From positions 248,001 through 312,000 of the forward strand of contig CAWGJU010000017.1 of assembly GCA_963822985.1 (NCBI GenBank): 64,000 nucleotides of DNA, given 5' to 3'. Shown here piece by piece: positions 8,455 through 16,220 of the stretch. The position numbers and the translations under genes were made by a program. The notes beneath the pieces are model-generated. The model had not been told where the DNA came from. It made no database searches and saw only the letters and a program-made list of their open reading frames with translations. The stretch is from Thermohalobaculum sp963822985 (GTDB taxonomy: Bacteria; Pseudomonadota; Alphaproteobacteria; Rhodobacterales; Rhodobacteraceae). Position 1 is the stretch's first letter, and each line of letters begins with the position of its first letter.

Positions 8455-9474
8455 TCAGATGGCCCGAGCGAGAACCTCCCTGAACCGCACGGCGACCTTG
8501 GCGAAGCCCGCCGAGGTGCCGTGGATCTCGTCGTTCCAGTCGCTCACATCGGGCATCGCGTTGCGGCAGTCGACGACATAGACCCGCGTCGCGTTCGAAT
8601 CGCCGGCGAGCTCGTTCATCAGGTCGTAGAGCGCGTCGAGCAGCAGCTTGATGATGTTGCGCCGCAGGTCCTGGTCCATGATGCCGCGCTGCGCCAGCGG
8701 CTGGCCCAGCCACTCGTCCTGCGCCGCATAGCTGGGGTTTCGCGGGTCGTTCGCCCCCCAGGGATAGGGGAACGGATAGTCGTAGCCGTGCACCAGGATC
8801 GGCAGCCGCTCGAGCCCGGGCTCGGCCCGAACCTCGGTGATCACCTTCGAATAGGCGCGCTTGAGGAAGGCCAGCGTCTCGCCCAGGCGCGACTGGTTCA
8901 CATGCGCCGCCGCGTCGGCGCCGGGCTGGAATTCCTTCAGCAGATGCAACAGGACGGGGATGCCGTTCTCGTCCTCGCCGATCACGTCGTTGCCGGCGGC
9001 CGACAGCAGAAACGCCTTGGCCCGGCCCTTCTCCTCGCGCAGCGCCTTGAGGAACTCGTTCCTCTTCGCCCCCGGCTGGCCCAGCAGCATGTTCCCCGCC
9101 GTGTCGCCGGCGGCCGAAAGGTCGTGGATCAGGAAATCGGGCTCCAGCTGGTCGATGACTTCGTCGATGACCAGCGGGAACTGGAACCAGCTGTCGCCCT
9201 CGGAAACCAGAACCGGCAGCATCTCGCCCGCGCCGATCCGGCGCCGAAACCGCAGATGCCGGCGAAATCGAGCGAGCACGTTGCCGATCTTCAGCGCGCT
9301 TTCGGCCTCGACATCTTCGAAGGTCATCGCGACCTTGGTCGGATCGGGCGCGATCTCGGGCGCGAAGGCGCCCTCGTCGCCCTTGCGCACGATCGAGTAG
9401 CGCATGATCTCGGCGTCGCTGATGTCGGGGTTGCGCAACATCGCGAGATACTGGTCGTAGGTGATCTTTTGCAT
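8455..9474 (-). CDS. SGNH/GDSL hydrolase-fold protein
   Basis: A 339-residue protein with an SGNH esterase/lipase fold. Block I is EGDSWF with Ser95 as predicted nucleophile, block III is the Asn in AAGND (Asn162), and block V is DEIH (Asp315, His318). There is no signal peptide, so it is probably cytoplasmic. The first 85 residues precede the fold and match nothing I recognise. The start has a GGGGGA ribosome site in front. It is divergent from a trypsin-like protease gene across 105 bp. The pairing suggests a shared role, but the substrate is unknown. Confidence 0.75.
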   Translation of the reverse strand: MQKITYDQYLAMLRNPDISDAEIMRYSIVRKGDEGAFAPEIAPDPTKVAMTFEDVEAESALKIGNVLARFRRHLRFRRRIGAGEMLPVLVSEGDSWFQFPLVIDEVIDQLEPDFLIHDLSAAGDTAGNMLLGQPGAKRNEFLKALREEKGRAKAFLLSAAGNDVIGEDENGIPVLLHLLKEFQPGADAAAHVNQSRLGETLAFLKRAYSKVITEVRAEPGLERLPILVHGYDYPFPYPWGANDPRNPSYAAQDEWLGQPLAQRGIMDQDLRRNIIKLLLDALYDLMNELAGDSNATRVYVVDCRNAMPDVSDWNDEIHGTSAGFAKVAVRFREVLARAI

Positions 9475-9502
9475 CGTTTCCCCCGGGTCGTGGCTGCAGC
9501 GA

Positions 9503-9541
9503 ATAATGCTACGCCACTCGCCTTTTCGTTGATAGCATTAT
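9503..9541. promoter_or_regulatory. Inverted repeat in the divergent SGNH/protease promoter
   Basis: ATAATGCTA (9503-9511) and TAGCATTAT (9533-9541) form a perfect 9-bp inverted repeat with centres 30 bp apart. It lies in the 105-bp gap between the two divergent genes. It is AT-rich against a very GC-rich background and fits a dimeric operator with two half-sites about three helical turns apart, or paired -10 elements facing outward. Confidence 0.5.
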
Positions 9542-9579
9542 GCGGGGTTCAGCGAAATGATGGCCGACTTGGGAGAAGC

Positions 9580-10812
9580 ATGACCATGCGGATCGAGGAC
9601 CTGGCCGAGCTCCGGCCAACCATCAAGCCGCAGATCGAGCGCATTGCCGCTGCGGCGGAGCGATATGCCGACAATTCGGACCAGATCCGAAAGGTGCGCA
9701 ACGAGATCGACAAGGGCCGCCTCGACAGGATCGAGACGTCCGAGCGGCAGAAGAAATTCATGGCGCGCGAGGTGCAGATCGCGGTCACCAGGGGGCGGCT
9801 GCCCGACACGGCGACCGGCGTCGCGACGCCAGACATGGCCCGCTTCGGGCTCGAGCGGATGCTGGGCGGGCAAAACGATTTCCTGTCGATCGAGTTCTTC
9901 GAGGCGGGGCTCGCCGCGGCGCGCGCGGTCGGCCGGCTGCAGACGCCGTTCTCGCTCGGGACCGGCTTCCTGATCGCGCCCGACATCCTGCTGACCAACA
10001 ACCACGTCCTGCCCGACGAGGTGACCGCCGAGGGCGCCGTGCTCGAAATGGACGCCGAGGAGAACCGCATCGGCACGCCCAAGGCGATCCGAACCTTCCG
10101 GCTGGACCCTGGCCGGTTCTTCGCGACCGACTGTCCGCTCGACTTTACCTTCGTCGCCGTGCACCCGCAGGCCGAGGACGGCACGCCCATCAAGGAGTTT
10201 GGCTGCCACCCGCTCATCGCCGGCGAGGGCAAGATCCTGGTCGGCCTCAGCGTGAACATCGTCCAGCACCCGGCCGGCGGGCCGAAATCGGTCGTGGTGC
10301 ACAACTCCAAGCTGATCTTCCTGTCGAACGAGATCAAGGCCGACGAGTTCTGCTACTACACCTCGGACACCAACGAGGGCAGCTCGGGCGCGCCCGTTTT
10401 CAACAACCACTGGGAGGTGATCGCCTTGCACCACTCGGCCGTGCCGAAGACAAACACCTCGGGCGAGCTGATCGACCGCAACGGGCGGGTGCTCAGCGTC
10501 GACCGGGCGCGCGAGAACCCGCAGGAGATCGTCTGGGTCGCCAACGAGGGCATCCGCACCTCGCGCCTGGTCAAGCGCTTCCGCGAGTTGGAGCTGAGCA
10601 CCGAGTTCGACGCCGTGCGAACGAGCATCCTCGAGACCTGGAAGGCGCCGCAACGCCCGCTCGACGCCTTCCACGAGGCGCGGCAACGGCCGGCGCGCAC
10701 GAATGGCGGCGCGACCGAGCACCATCTGGACTTCGGCGATGCCGAGGTGACGATCCCCGTCAATATCGTCGTGCAGATCGGCCAGGCAGCCCTGCGCAGC
10801 CGCGGCACCTGA
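9580..10812 (+). CDS. Trypsin-like serine protease with N-terminal helical domain
   Basis: A 410-residue serine peptidase of the trypsin/V8 superfamily. The catalytic triad is His142 (LTNNHVL), Asp188 (CPLDFTF) and Ser269 (GSSGAP). There is no signal peptide or membrane segment, so a cytoplasmic location is likely. Residues 1-125 form a charged, mostly helical region ending in LSIEFFEAGLAAARAVGR, a module I associate with trypsin-like proteases found next to effector-associated and conflict-system genes. The C-terminus (residues 330-410) is a further unassigned region. The ATG at 9580 is preceded by GGGAGAA. It is transcribed away from the SGNH gene and likely shares control with it. Confidence 0.82.
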   Translation: MTMRIEDLAELRPTIKPQIERIAAAAERYADNSDQIRKVRNEIDKGRLDRIETSERQKKFMAREVQIAVTRGRLPDTATGVATPDMARFGLERMLGGQNDFLSIEFFEAGLAAARAVGRLQTPFSLGTGFLIAPDILLTNNHVLPDEVTAEGAVLEMDAEENRIGTPKAIRTFRLDPGRFFATDCPLDFTFVAVHPQAEDGTPIKEFGCHPLIAGEGKILVGLSVNIVQHPAGGPKSVVVHNSKLIFLSNEIKADEFCYYTSDTNEGSSGAPVFNNHWEVIALHHSAVPKTNTSGELIDRNGRVLSVDRARENPQEIVWVANEGIRTSRLVKRFRELELSTEFDAVRTSILETWKAPQRPLDAFHEARQRPARTNGGATEHHLDFGDAEVTIPVNIVVQIGQAALRSRGT

Positions 10813-10849
10813 CGGTGCGTCCCGACCGCCGGCTGCGCCGTGGAATATC

Positions 10850-11794
10850 TCAGAGGCGCTCGGAGATGAAGCGATCGACCTCGTCGCGGTAATCGCGCGC
10901 GATCTGCAGGTCGAACATGTCAAACCCGTGCACGCCACCCGGATAGACCGCGAGCCGCGCCGCATTGCCGGCCGCGTGCCAGCGCTGCGCCATGAACAGC
11001 GTGTCGTCGAGCAGCGGGTCCGCGGTGCCGACCGAAAACAGCGCCGGCGGCAGGTCGCGCAGATCGGCCTTGAGCGGCGAGGCGTCGGCCGTCTGCCGCG
11101 CACTGCCGTCCGGGTCGAGATGGTCGAAGAACCAGCGCATCAGCGGCGTCGAGAGCACCAGATAGCGCTCGCCCCAATTCAGGCAGGACGGCGTGCCGGC
11201 CAGGTCGAAGACGCCATAGGTCGGCACCAGCCCGGCGACGCGCCCGTGCAAGCCGGCATCGCGCAAGCCGATGGCCGTCACCACCGCCAGATGCCCGCCC
11301 GCCAATTCGCCGCCGATGAAGAGCGGCCCCTCGAACGCCTCGAGCGCCCAGCGCGCGGCGGCGACGCAGTCCTCCTTCGCCGCCGGCCACGGATGCTCCG
11401 GCGCCAGCCGATACTGCGCCGAGACGACGCGCAGGCCCGTGCGACGCGCCAGCGCCTGGTTCGGCTCGTCATACTGGTCCGGCGCGCCGATCACCCAGCC
11501 GCCGCCATGGATGTGCAGATAGGTTCCGCGCGGGCTCGCCTCCGGCTCCGAGACGCGGACGCGACCCGGCCCAATGCGGGTACCTGTCTCCTGCCAGCAC
11601 GAGCCCTCGCGTGGGCCCAGCAGCGGCAGCGCCCCCTTGCCCTCGGCCCGTGCGGCGCGGACGACCTCCGGCGGGAAGGTGTAAGGGCGCGGCAACTCGG
11701 CCAGCTGCGCCTCCAGCCGCGCATTGAACGCCGCGGTCTCGTCGCTGACGGCGCGCGGATCGAAAAGTCCTGACAGATCGGCGGTCATGCGCAC
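10850..11794 (-). CDS. Alpha/beta hydrolase (HSL/NlhH-type esterase) with nucleophile Ser replaced by Leu
   Basis: A 314-residue member of the hormone-sensitive-lipase esterase family. The oxyanion-hole motif HGGGW lies at residues 96-100 and YRLAPEHPWPAA follows. The charge-relay residues Asp259 (GTADP) and His289 (GGVHGF) are present. The nucleophile elbow, normally GxSxGG, reads GGELAGGH, with Leu164 where Ser should be. The codon is TTG, one base from TCG. If real, the protein cannot use the usual esterase mechanism. It is flanked by unrelated genes and converges on the protease gene. An ATG at 11788 is an equally good start. Confidence 0.87.
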   Translation of the reverse strand: MRMTADLSGLFDPRAVSDETAAFNARLEAQLAELPRPYTFPPEVVRAARAEGKGALPLLGPREGSCWQETGTRIGPGRVRVSEPEASPRGTYLHIHGGGWVIGAPDQYDEPNQALARRTGLRVVSAQYRLAPEHPWPAAKEDCVAAARWALEAFEGPLFIGGELAGGHLAVVTAIGLRDAGLHGRVAGLVPTYGVFDLAGTPSCLNWGERYLVLSTPLMRWFFDHLDPDGSARQTADASPLKADLRDLPPALFSVGTADPLLDDTLFMAQRWHAAGNAARLAVYPGGVHGFDMFDLQIARDYRDEVDRFISERL

Positions 11795-11899
11795 CTCCCG
11801 TTTCGGGACGGCGCCACCTTAGCCACCGCCGCCGCAGGGGCAAGCCCGCCCATGCGCTCCACATGCGCTCCGCCCGGACTGCCCGAGGCCGCGACTGCG

Positions 11900-12649
11900 T
11901 CAGCCCCGCCGCAGCAGGCGGGCGCGCAACTCGGGCACGCGGGCGATCTCGATGCCGGTGAAGACGTGCAGCGTGTTCAGCTTCTCGTCGATGACGGCGT
12001 GGTCCGAGACCCAGCCGCCCATCATGAGGTAGGTGCGCAGCAGCGGCGGCATGCGGCGCAGCGCGACCGACATGTCGGGCCGGCGCAGGCGAAGGGCGCG
12101 GGCGAAACGGAAGACCTTGGGCGCCTTCACGCGCGGCAGCCAGCGCTTGGGCGCCAGATGCCGCTCCTTCAGCAGCGCGAAGGCATCCGCATAGGCCTCG
12201 GCGTCGACGCCGTAGAAGCTCGAGCAACCGAAAAGCAGCCCAATGCCCTGCTGGTCGACATGGCGCGTCATGGCGTTCCAGGCAACGCGCAGGATCGCCG
12301 GGTCCTTGTAGGCGGGATGGATGCAGAACCGCCCCATCTCCACCAGCCTGCCCGGGTACTCCTTGAGCCGGTCGAGCTCGTACCACTTGGCCGAATAGGT
12401 GCGCGCGATCTCGGCGCCGCTCTGAAGCTCCATCATGCGGAAGCAGCAGACGAGCTGGCCCGTGCGCGCGTCCTCGACCATCATGTGACGGCAATGCGCG
12501 TCGAACTCGTCCTCGTCGCGCGGCTCGGCCTGCGCCGAGGTCGCGAGCCCTCGCGCCTCGATAAAGGCCATGTAGCGCAGCCGCTGGCAGGCCACCACGT
12601 CGTCGTCCGTCTCGGCCAGCCTGGTTCCGTAACGCGCACCGATCAGCAT
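11900..12649 (-). CDS. olsB: L-ornithine N(alpha)-acyltransferase (lyso-ornithine lipid synthase)
   Basis: Catalyses the first step of ornithine-lipid synthesis, adding a 3-hydroxyacyl chain from acyl carrier protein to the alpha-amino group of ornithine. The 249-residue protein begins MLIGARYGTRLAETDDDV and has the RLRYMAFIEARG, DAHCRHMMV and VEMGRFCIHPAYKDPAILR motifs of the OlsB GNAT-like family. I chose the ATG at 12649 because the homologous region begins there. The O-acyltransferase OlsA is not adjacent and must be elsewhere, if present. Ornithine lipids are phosphate-free membrane lipids common in Alphaproteobacteria. Confidence 0.85.
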   Translation of the reverse strand: MLIGARYGTRLAETDDDVVACQRLRYMAFIEARGLATSAQAEPRDEDEFDAHCRHMMVEDARTGQLVCCFRMMELQSGAEIARTYSAKWYELDRLKEYPGRLVEMGRFCIHPAYKDPAILRVAWNAMTRHVDQQGIGLLFGCSSFYGVDAEAYADAFALLKERHLAPKRWLPRVKAPKVFRFARALRLRRPDMSVALRRMPPLLRTYLMMGGWVSDHAVIDEKLNTLHVFTGIEIARVPELRARLLRRG

Positions 12650-12810
12650 GTTCGTCCCGCCGAACCCGCCCCGCAACTCCGCCCCGCGACGCATTGGCCG
12701 CCGCGACTGCGGCGCTATATATCGCGCAACGCGCTACGCCGCGATGACGATCCCGCAAGGTTTTGAGAAGCGAGGGTCATCCGCGGCAGCAGGTACTTGG
12801 AGGATGTGGA

Positions 12811-13245
12811 ATGGCCGAGAAAATCGCCGAAAGCGCAAACACCAGCAAAGTTGTCAAGCCGGACGCCGAGTGGAAGGCGCAGCTCTCGCCCGAGGCATAC
12901 CGCGTTACGCGAAAGCACGGAACCGAGCGGCCGTGGACGACACATGACAAATTTCCGAAGGCGCCGGGGACCTTCACCTGCATCTGCTGCGGCGCGCCGC
13001 TCTTCGATCAGGCGACGAAATTCGAGTCGGGCACCGGCTGGCCGAGCTTCTACAGGCCCATCGAAGGGGCTGTCGAGGAACAGGAAGACCGCAGTTGGCT
13101 GATGCGACGCACCGAGGTGCACTGCGCCCGCTGCGAGGCCCATCTCGGCCACGTCTTTCCCGACGGTCCGCAGCCGACGGGTCTGCGCTACTGCCTGAAC
13201 GGCGTGGCGCTGGACTTCGAGCCGCAGGACGGGCCGGAGAAATAG
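12811..13245 (+). CDS. msrB: Peptide-methionine (R)-S-oxide reductase MsrB
   Basis: Reduces methionine-R-sulfoxide in oxidised proteins. The 144-residue protein has the two zinc-binding CxxC pairs (CICC and CARC), the substrate-pocket motif GTGWPSFYRPI and the catalytic Cys in RYCLNGVALDF. The chosen ATG has a GGAGG site 8 bp upstream; the upstream in-frame extension has no family similarity. It is cytoplasmic (no signal peptide), divergent from olsB with a short intergenic region. Confidence 0.95.
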   Translation: MAEKIAESANTSKVVKPDAEWKAQLSPEAYRVTRKHGTERPWTTHDKFPKAPGTFTCICCGAPLFDQATKFESGTGWPSFYRPIEGAVEEQEDRSWLMRRTEVHCARCEAHLGHVFPDGPQPTGLRYCLNGVALDFEPQDGPEK

Positions 13246-13287
13246 GCGCGCACGGGCCGAGGCGCGCCAGACGCGGCGCGGCCCCGT

Positions 13288-13986
13288 CTAGAGGTCCACG
13301 CCCTCGAGCACATCGAGGACGTGCACCTTCACCGGCTTCATCGCCTCGACGAAATCGTCGGCCGACTGCGCGAGCAGCGGGAAGGTCTTGTAGTGGCCCG
13401 GGATCGCGGCCTTCAGGTCGAAATACTTGCGGCACCCCCAGCCGGCCCGCTTGCCGTCCATGGTGTAGAACCCGCCGATCGGCACGATGGCGAAATCGGG
13501 CTTGTGCAGCTCGGCCATCCACGACCAGTCGGCCATGATGTCGGTGTCGCCCATGGCGTAGAGGGTCTTGCCCTCGCCCTCGATCATGAAGCCGCATTCC
13601 TGGCCGACATAGGCCGGCCCGCCATTGCTCTGCACCGATGAAGAGTGCGAGGCCTGCACCAGCGTCACCCCGACATCGCCGATCATGACGCGCCCGCCGC
13701 GGTTGAAGCCCGTGCCCTCGACGCCCGGGATCGCCGTGAACCAGTTCACGAGCTCGTACATGCCATAGAGCTGCAGGCTGCGCTGCTTGGCGATGTCGGC
13801 GCAGTCCTGGGTGTGGTCGAAATGGCCATGCGTCAGCAGGATCGCCGTGCCGCCGTCCAGCGCCTCGGCCGCGCGCTCCTCCGGAAACGACGGATTTCCG
13901 GTGATCCAGGGATCGAGCAGCAGCACCTGGCCGGCGACCTCGATCCGAAAGCTGCCATGGCCCATCCAGGTGACGCGCATCGCCAT
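13288..13986 (-). CDS. Metal-dependent hydrolase, UPF0173 family (metallo-beta-lactamase fold)
   Basis: A 232-residue MBL-fold hydrolase. The metal site reads THGHFDHTQD (HxHxDH), followed by QASHSSS and GDTDIMADW with further ligands and the closing PGHYKTFP. The length and the opening MRVTWMGHGSFRI are typical of UPF0173. The ATG at 13986 has GGGAG upstream. The substrate is unknown for the family. It converges with msrB. Confidence 0.9.
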   Translation of the reverse strand: MAMRVTWMGHGSFRIEVAGQVLLLDPWITGNPSFPEERAAEALDGGTAILLTHGHFDHTQDCADIAKQRSLQLYGMYELVNWFTAIPGVEGTGFNRGGRVMIGDVGVTLVQASHSSSVQSNGGPAYVGQECGFMIEGEGKTLYAMGDTDIMADWSWMAELHKPDFAIVPIGGFYTMDGKRAGWGCRKYFDLKAAIPGHYKTFPLLAQSADDFVEAMKPVKVHVLDVLEGVDL

Positions 13987-14228
13987 TCTCCCGCTGAGAT
14001 TCCCATGGCCACCATGCAGCCAAGACGCCGCGCCGTCCATGCCCCGGCGAGCATCCGGCGACCGCCTGCCGGCGCGCCGGTCACGTCATCTGCGCGATGT
14101 CGGGGCACTGATGGCCGGTTGCCGCGTTACAGGAATGGTTCTCGGCCCATGGCTATGGCCGGAGCAGGGTGAAAGCAGGCGCGCAAGCAGGGAGGGTGCG
14201 TCGCGACGGACGGGTGAGGCGCGATGCG

Positions 14229-15391
14229 ATGCCAGAACGGGGCCAAAACGGGACTGCGGCGGATCGGCTGCGCAGACAGCAGAAAGCGCTTGCCGAGTTC
14301 GGCCTAGACGCGTTCCGCTCGACCGACCTCCAGGAGATCCTGCACCGGGCCTGCGAGCTGGTCGCACACAGCATGGACGTCAAGCTCACGAAGGTGCTCG
14401 AGCTGCTGCCGGGCGGCACGGAGCTGCTGGTGCGTGCCGGCACCGGCTGGAAGGCCGGGTGTCGTCGGAACGGCCAAGCTCGGCGTCGACGCGGAGTCTC
14501 CGGCGGGCCATGCGCTCGCGCAGGACGAGCCGGTGATCTCGCCGGATACCGACGACCGAGACGCGATTTCGGATTCCCGACGTGCTGATCGACCACGGTG
14601 TCGAGAGCATGGTCAACGTCATCATCGCCGGCGAGCACGGGCCGTTCGGTGTGCTCGAGGTGGATGAGCCGCGCCACCGCGACTTCGACGAGGACGACAT
14701 CGTCTTCCTGCGCAACTACGCCAACCTGCTCGCTGCCGCGATCGACCGGCACGAGGCGCACAAGGCGTTGGAGCAATCCGCGCGCGAACAGCGCGTGCTC
14801 GCCCAGGAAATGGCGCATCGCATGAAGAACATGCTGGGCCTGGTCCAGGCGTTGACGATGCAGTCGGCGGCCGAGGACCCGGCGGCGCGGGCGTTGCGCG
14901 ACAGCCTGCTGGGCCGGCTGCAGGCGCTCGCCGGCGCCGAGGAGCTGCTGTTCCGCGACCACGGCCAGGTGGTCGAGCTGGGCGAGCTGGCACGGCGCGC
15001 GCTCGAACCCTTCGAGGGCGGCGCCGGAAGTCTGCTGATCGAGGGTCCGCCCGTGCACCTGCCCGCGCGCAACGGGCGGATGCTGGCGCTGGTGCTGCAC
15101 GAGCTCGCCGCGAACGCGACGAAGTATGGTGCCCTCTCGGTGCCCGGCGGCACCGCGCGGCTTGCCTGGACGGCTGAGCCCGCCGAGGCGCCGTCGGAGG
15201 GATCGGAAGTCAAGGTAGCCCTGCGGTGGCAGGAGAGCGGCGGGCCGCAGGTCGGGCCGTCGGAGCGGCAGGGCTTCGGGACCAAGCTGCTGACGTCGCT
15301 GGCCGAGTACGAATTTGACGGCCACGCGGAACTCGACCACAGGTCGAGCGGTTTGCACTACGAGTTGAAGTTTTCCAGCCGGTTCGGGTGA
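14229..15391 (+). pseudogene. GAF-domain sensor histidine kinase (HisKA_2/HWE type), two apparent frameshifts
   Basis: Encodes a GAF sensor (about residues 25-175) followed by a HisKA_2 dimerisation region (AQEMAHRMKNMLGLVQAL, with the phospho-acceptor His) and an HATPase (LHELAANATKYGALS ... RQGFGTKLL). The reading frame changes twice. Near 14460 an extra T in GGGTGTCGTC shifts the frame before VVGTAKLGVDAES. Near 14565 a second shift leads into RFRIPDVLIDHGV. Correcting both gives a normal full-length GAF-kinase. A receiver gene follows 33 bp downstream, forming a two-component pair. The kinase half from 14582 is intact and open. Sequence error is more likely than decay. Confidence 0.75.
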
Positions 15392-15424
15392 GGGGCTGAC
15401 GTCGGCTTCATCGATACCGGCTCT

Positions 15425-15835
15425 ATGGGTGTTCGTCCTATGGGTGACATGCGCCAGCTGATGGGCAGGAAGGTGCTGATCGCCGAGGACGATCCGTTCA
15501 TCGCCGCCGAATTGCGCGACGCCCTGGCCCGCGAAGGTGCCCGCGTCCTGGGGCCTGTGCCAACCGTGGGCGCCGCTTTGGCGGCGATCGATGACGAAAC
15601 GCCCGATGCGGCGGTGCTGGACGTCAACCTCAGGAATGCGAGCTCGGCGCCGATCGCCGACGCGCTGCGGTCGCTGGCCGTGCCGGTCGTGCTCGTGACG
15701 GGTTATACGCGCGAGCTGCTCGATGATGCGGGGCTGCGCGGGACGCCGATCCTGCCGAAACCGCTGCGGCGCCGCGACTTGATCGGCGTTCTCGGCCAAC
15801 TCCTGTCGGCGAAGCGGGCGCAGCGATCGACCTGA
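15425..15835 (+). CDS. Single-domain response regulator (receiver)
   Basis: A stand-alone receiver of about 130 residues with no output domain. Acidic pocket residues (AEDDPF), the phospho-acceptor Asp in AVLDVNLR, the conserved Thr (LVTGYT) and Lys (LPKPL) are all present. It lies directly after the GAF sensor kinase, its probable phosphodonor. ATG codons at 15425, 15440 and 15449 are possible starts; the receiver core begins at RKVLIAEDD. Such receivers in alphaproteobacteria commonly feed phosphorelays. Confidence 0.85.
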   Translation: MGVRPMGDMRQLMGRKVLIAEDDPFIAAELRDALAREGARVLGPVPTVGAALAAIDDETPDAAVLDVNLRNASSAPIADALRSLAVPVVLVTGYTRELLDDAGLRGTPILPKPLRRRDLIGVLGQLLSAKRAQRST

Positions 15836-15932
15836 GGCGCTCCGCCGGGCGAGCGCCCGCTCGGGCCTTGCGGCAAACCGGCCCCGTCGCTAAACCGGCG
15901 CCCGATCCCCCGTATGCGAGGCTTGGAGCGCC

Positions 15933-16220
15933 ATGGCCGTCGATACCGAGACCGTCCGCCGCGTCGCGCGGCTCGCCCGCATTGCCGTCGACGAGGACGA
16001 GCTGGCGCCGCTGGCGGGCGAGCTGAACGGCATTCTCGGCTGGATCGAGCAGCTGAACGAGGTCGATGTCGAGAACGTCGAGCCGATGACTTCGGTGACC
16101 CCCATGCGGCTGCGGCGCCGGCCGGATGAGGTGACCGACGGCAACCGACGCGACGACGTCCTGCTGAACGCGCCCGATGCGCGCAGCGGCTTCTACACCG
16201 TGCCGAAGGTGGTCGAGTGA
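15933..16220 (+). CDS. gatC: Aspartyl/glutamyl-tRNA amidotransferase subunit C
   Basis: The small scaffold subunit of the GatCAB transamidase that makes Gln-tRNA(Gln) or Asn-tRNA(Asn). The 95 residues match the family, with the VRRVARLARIAVDEDEL start and SGFYTVPKVVE end, the latter contacting GatA. A GGAG site precedes the ATG. Its TGA overlaps the GTG of gatA (GTGA), giving translational coupling. Confidence 0.95.
   Translation: MAVDTETVRRVARLARIAVDEDELAPLAGELNGILGWIEQLNEVDVENVEPMTSVTPMRLRRRPDEVTDGNRRDDVLLNAPDARSGFYTVPKVVE

Noticed and set aside
8416..9579. A 5' extension of the protease reading frame through the SGNH gene
   Set aside because: The extension is antisense to the SGNH gene and carries no domain. 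The ATG at 9580 has a good ribosome site and starts the conserved protein.
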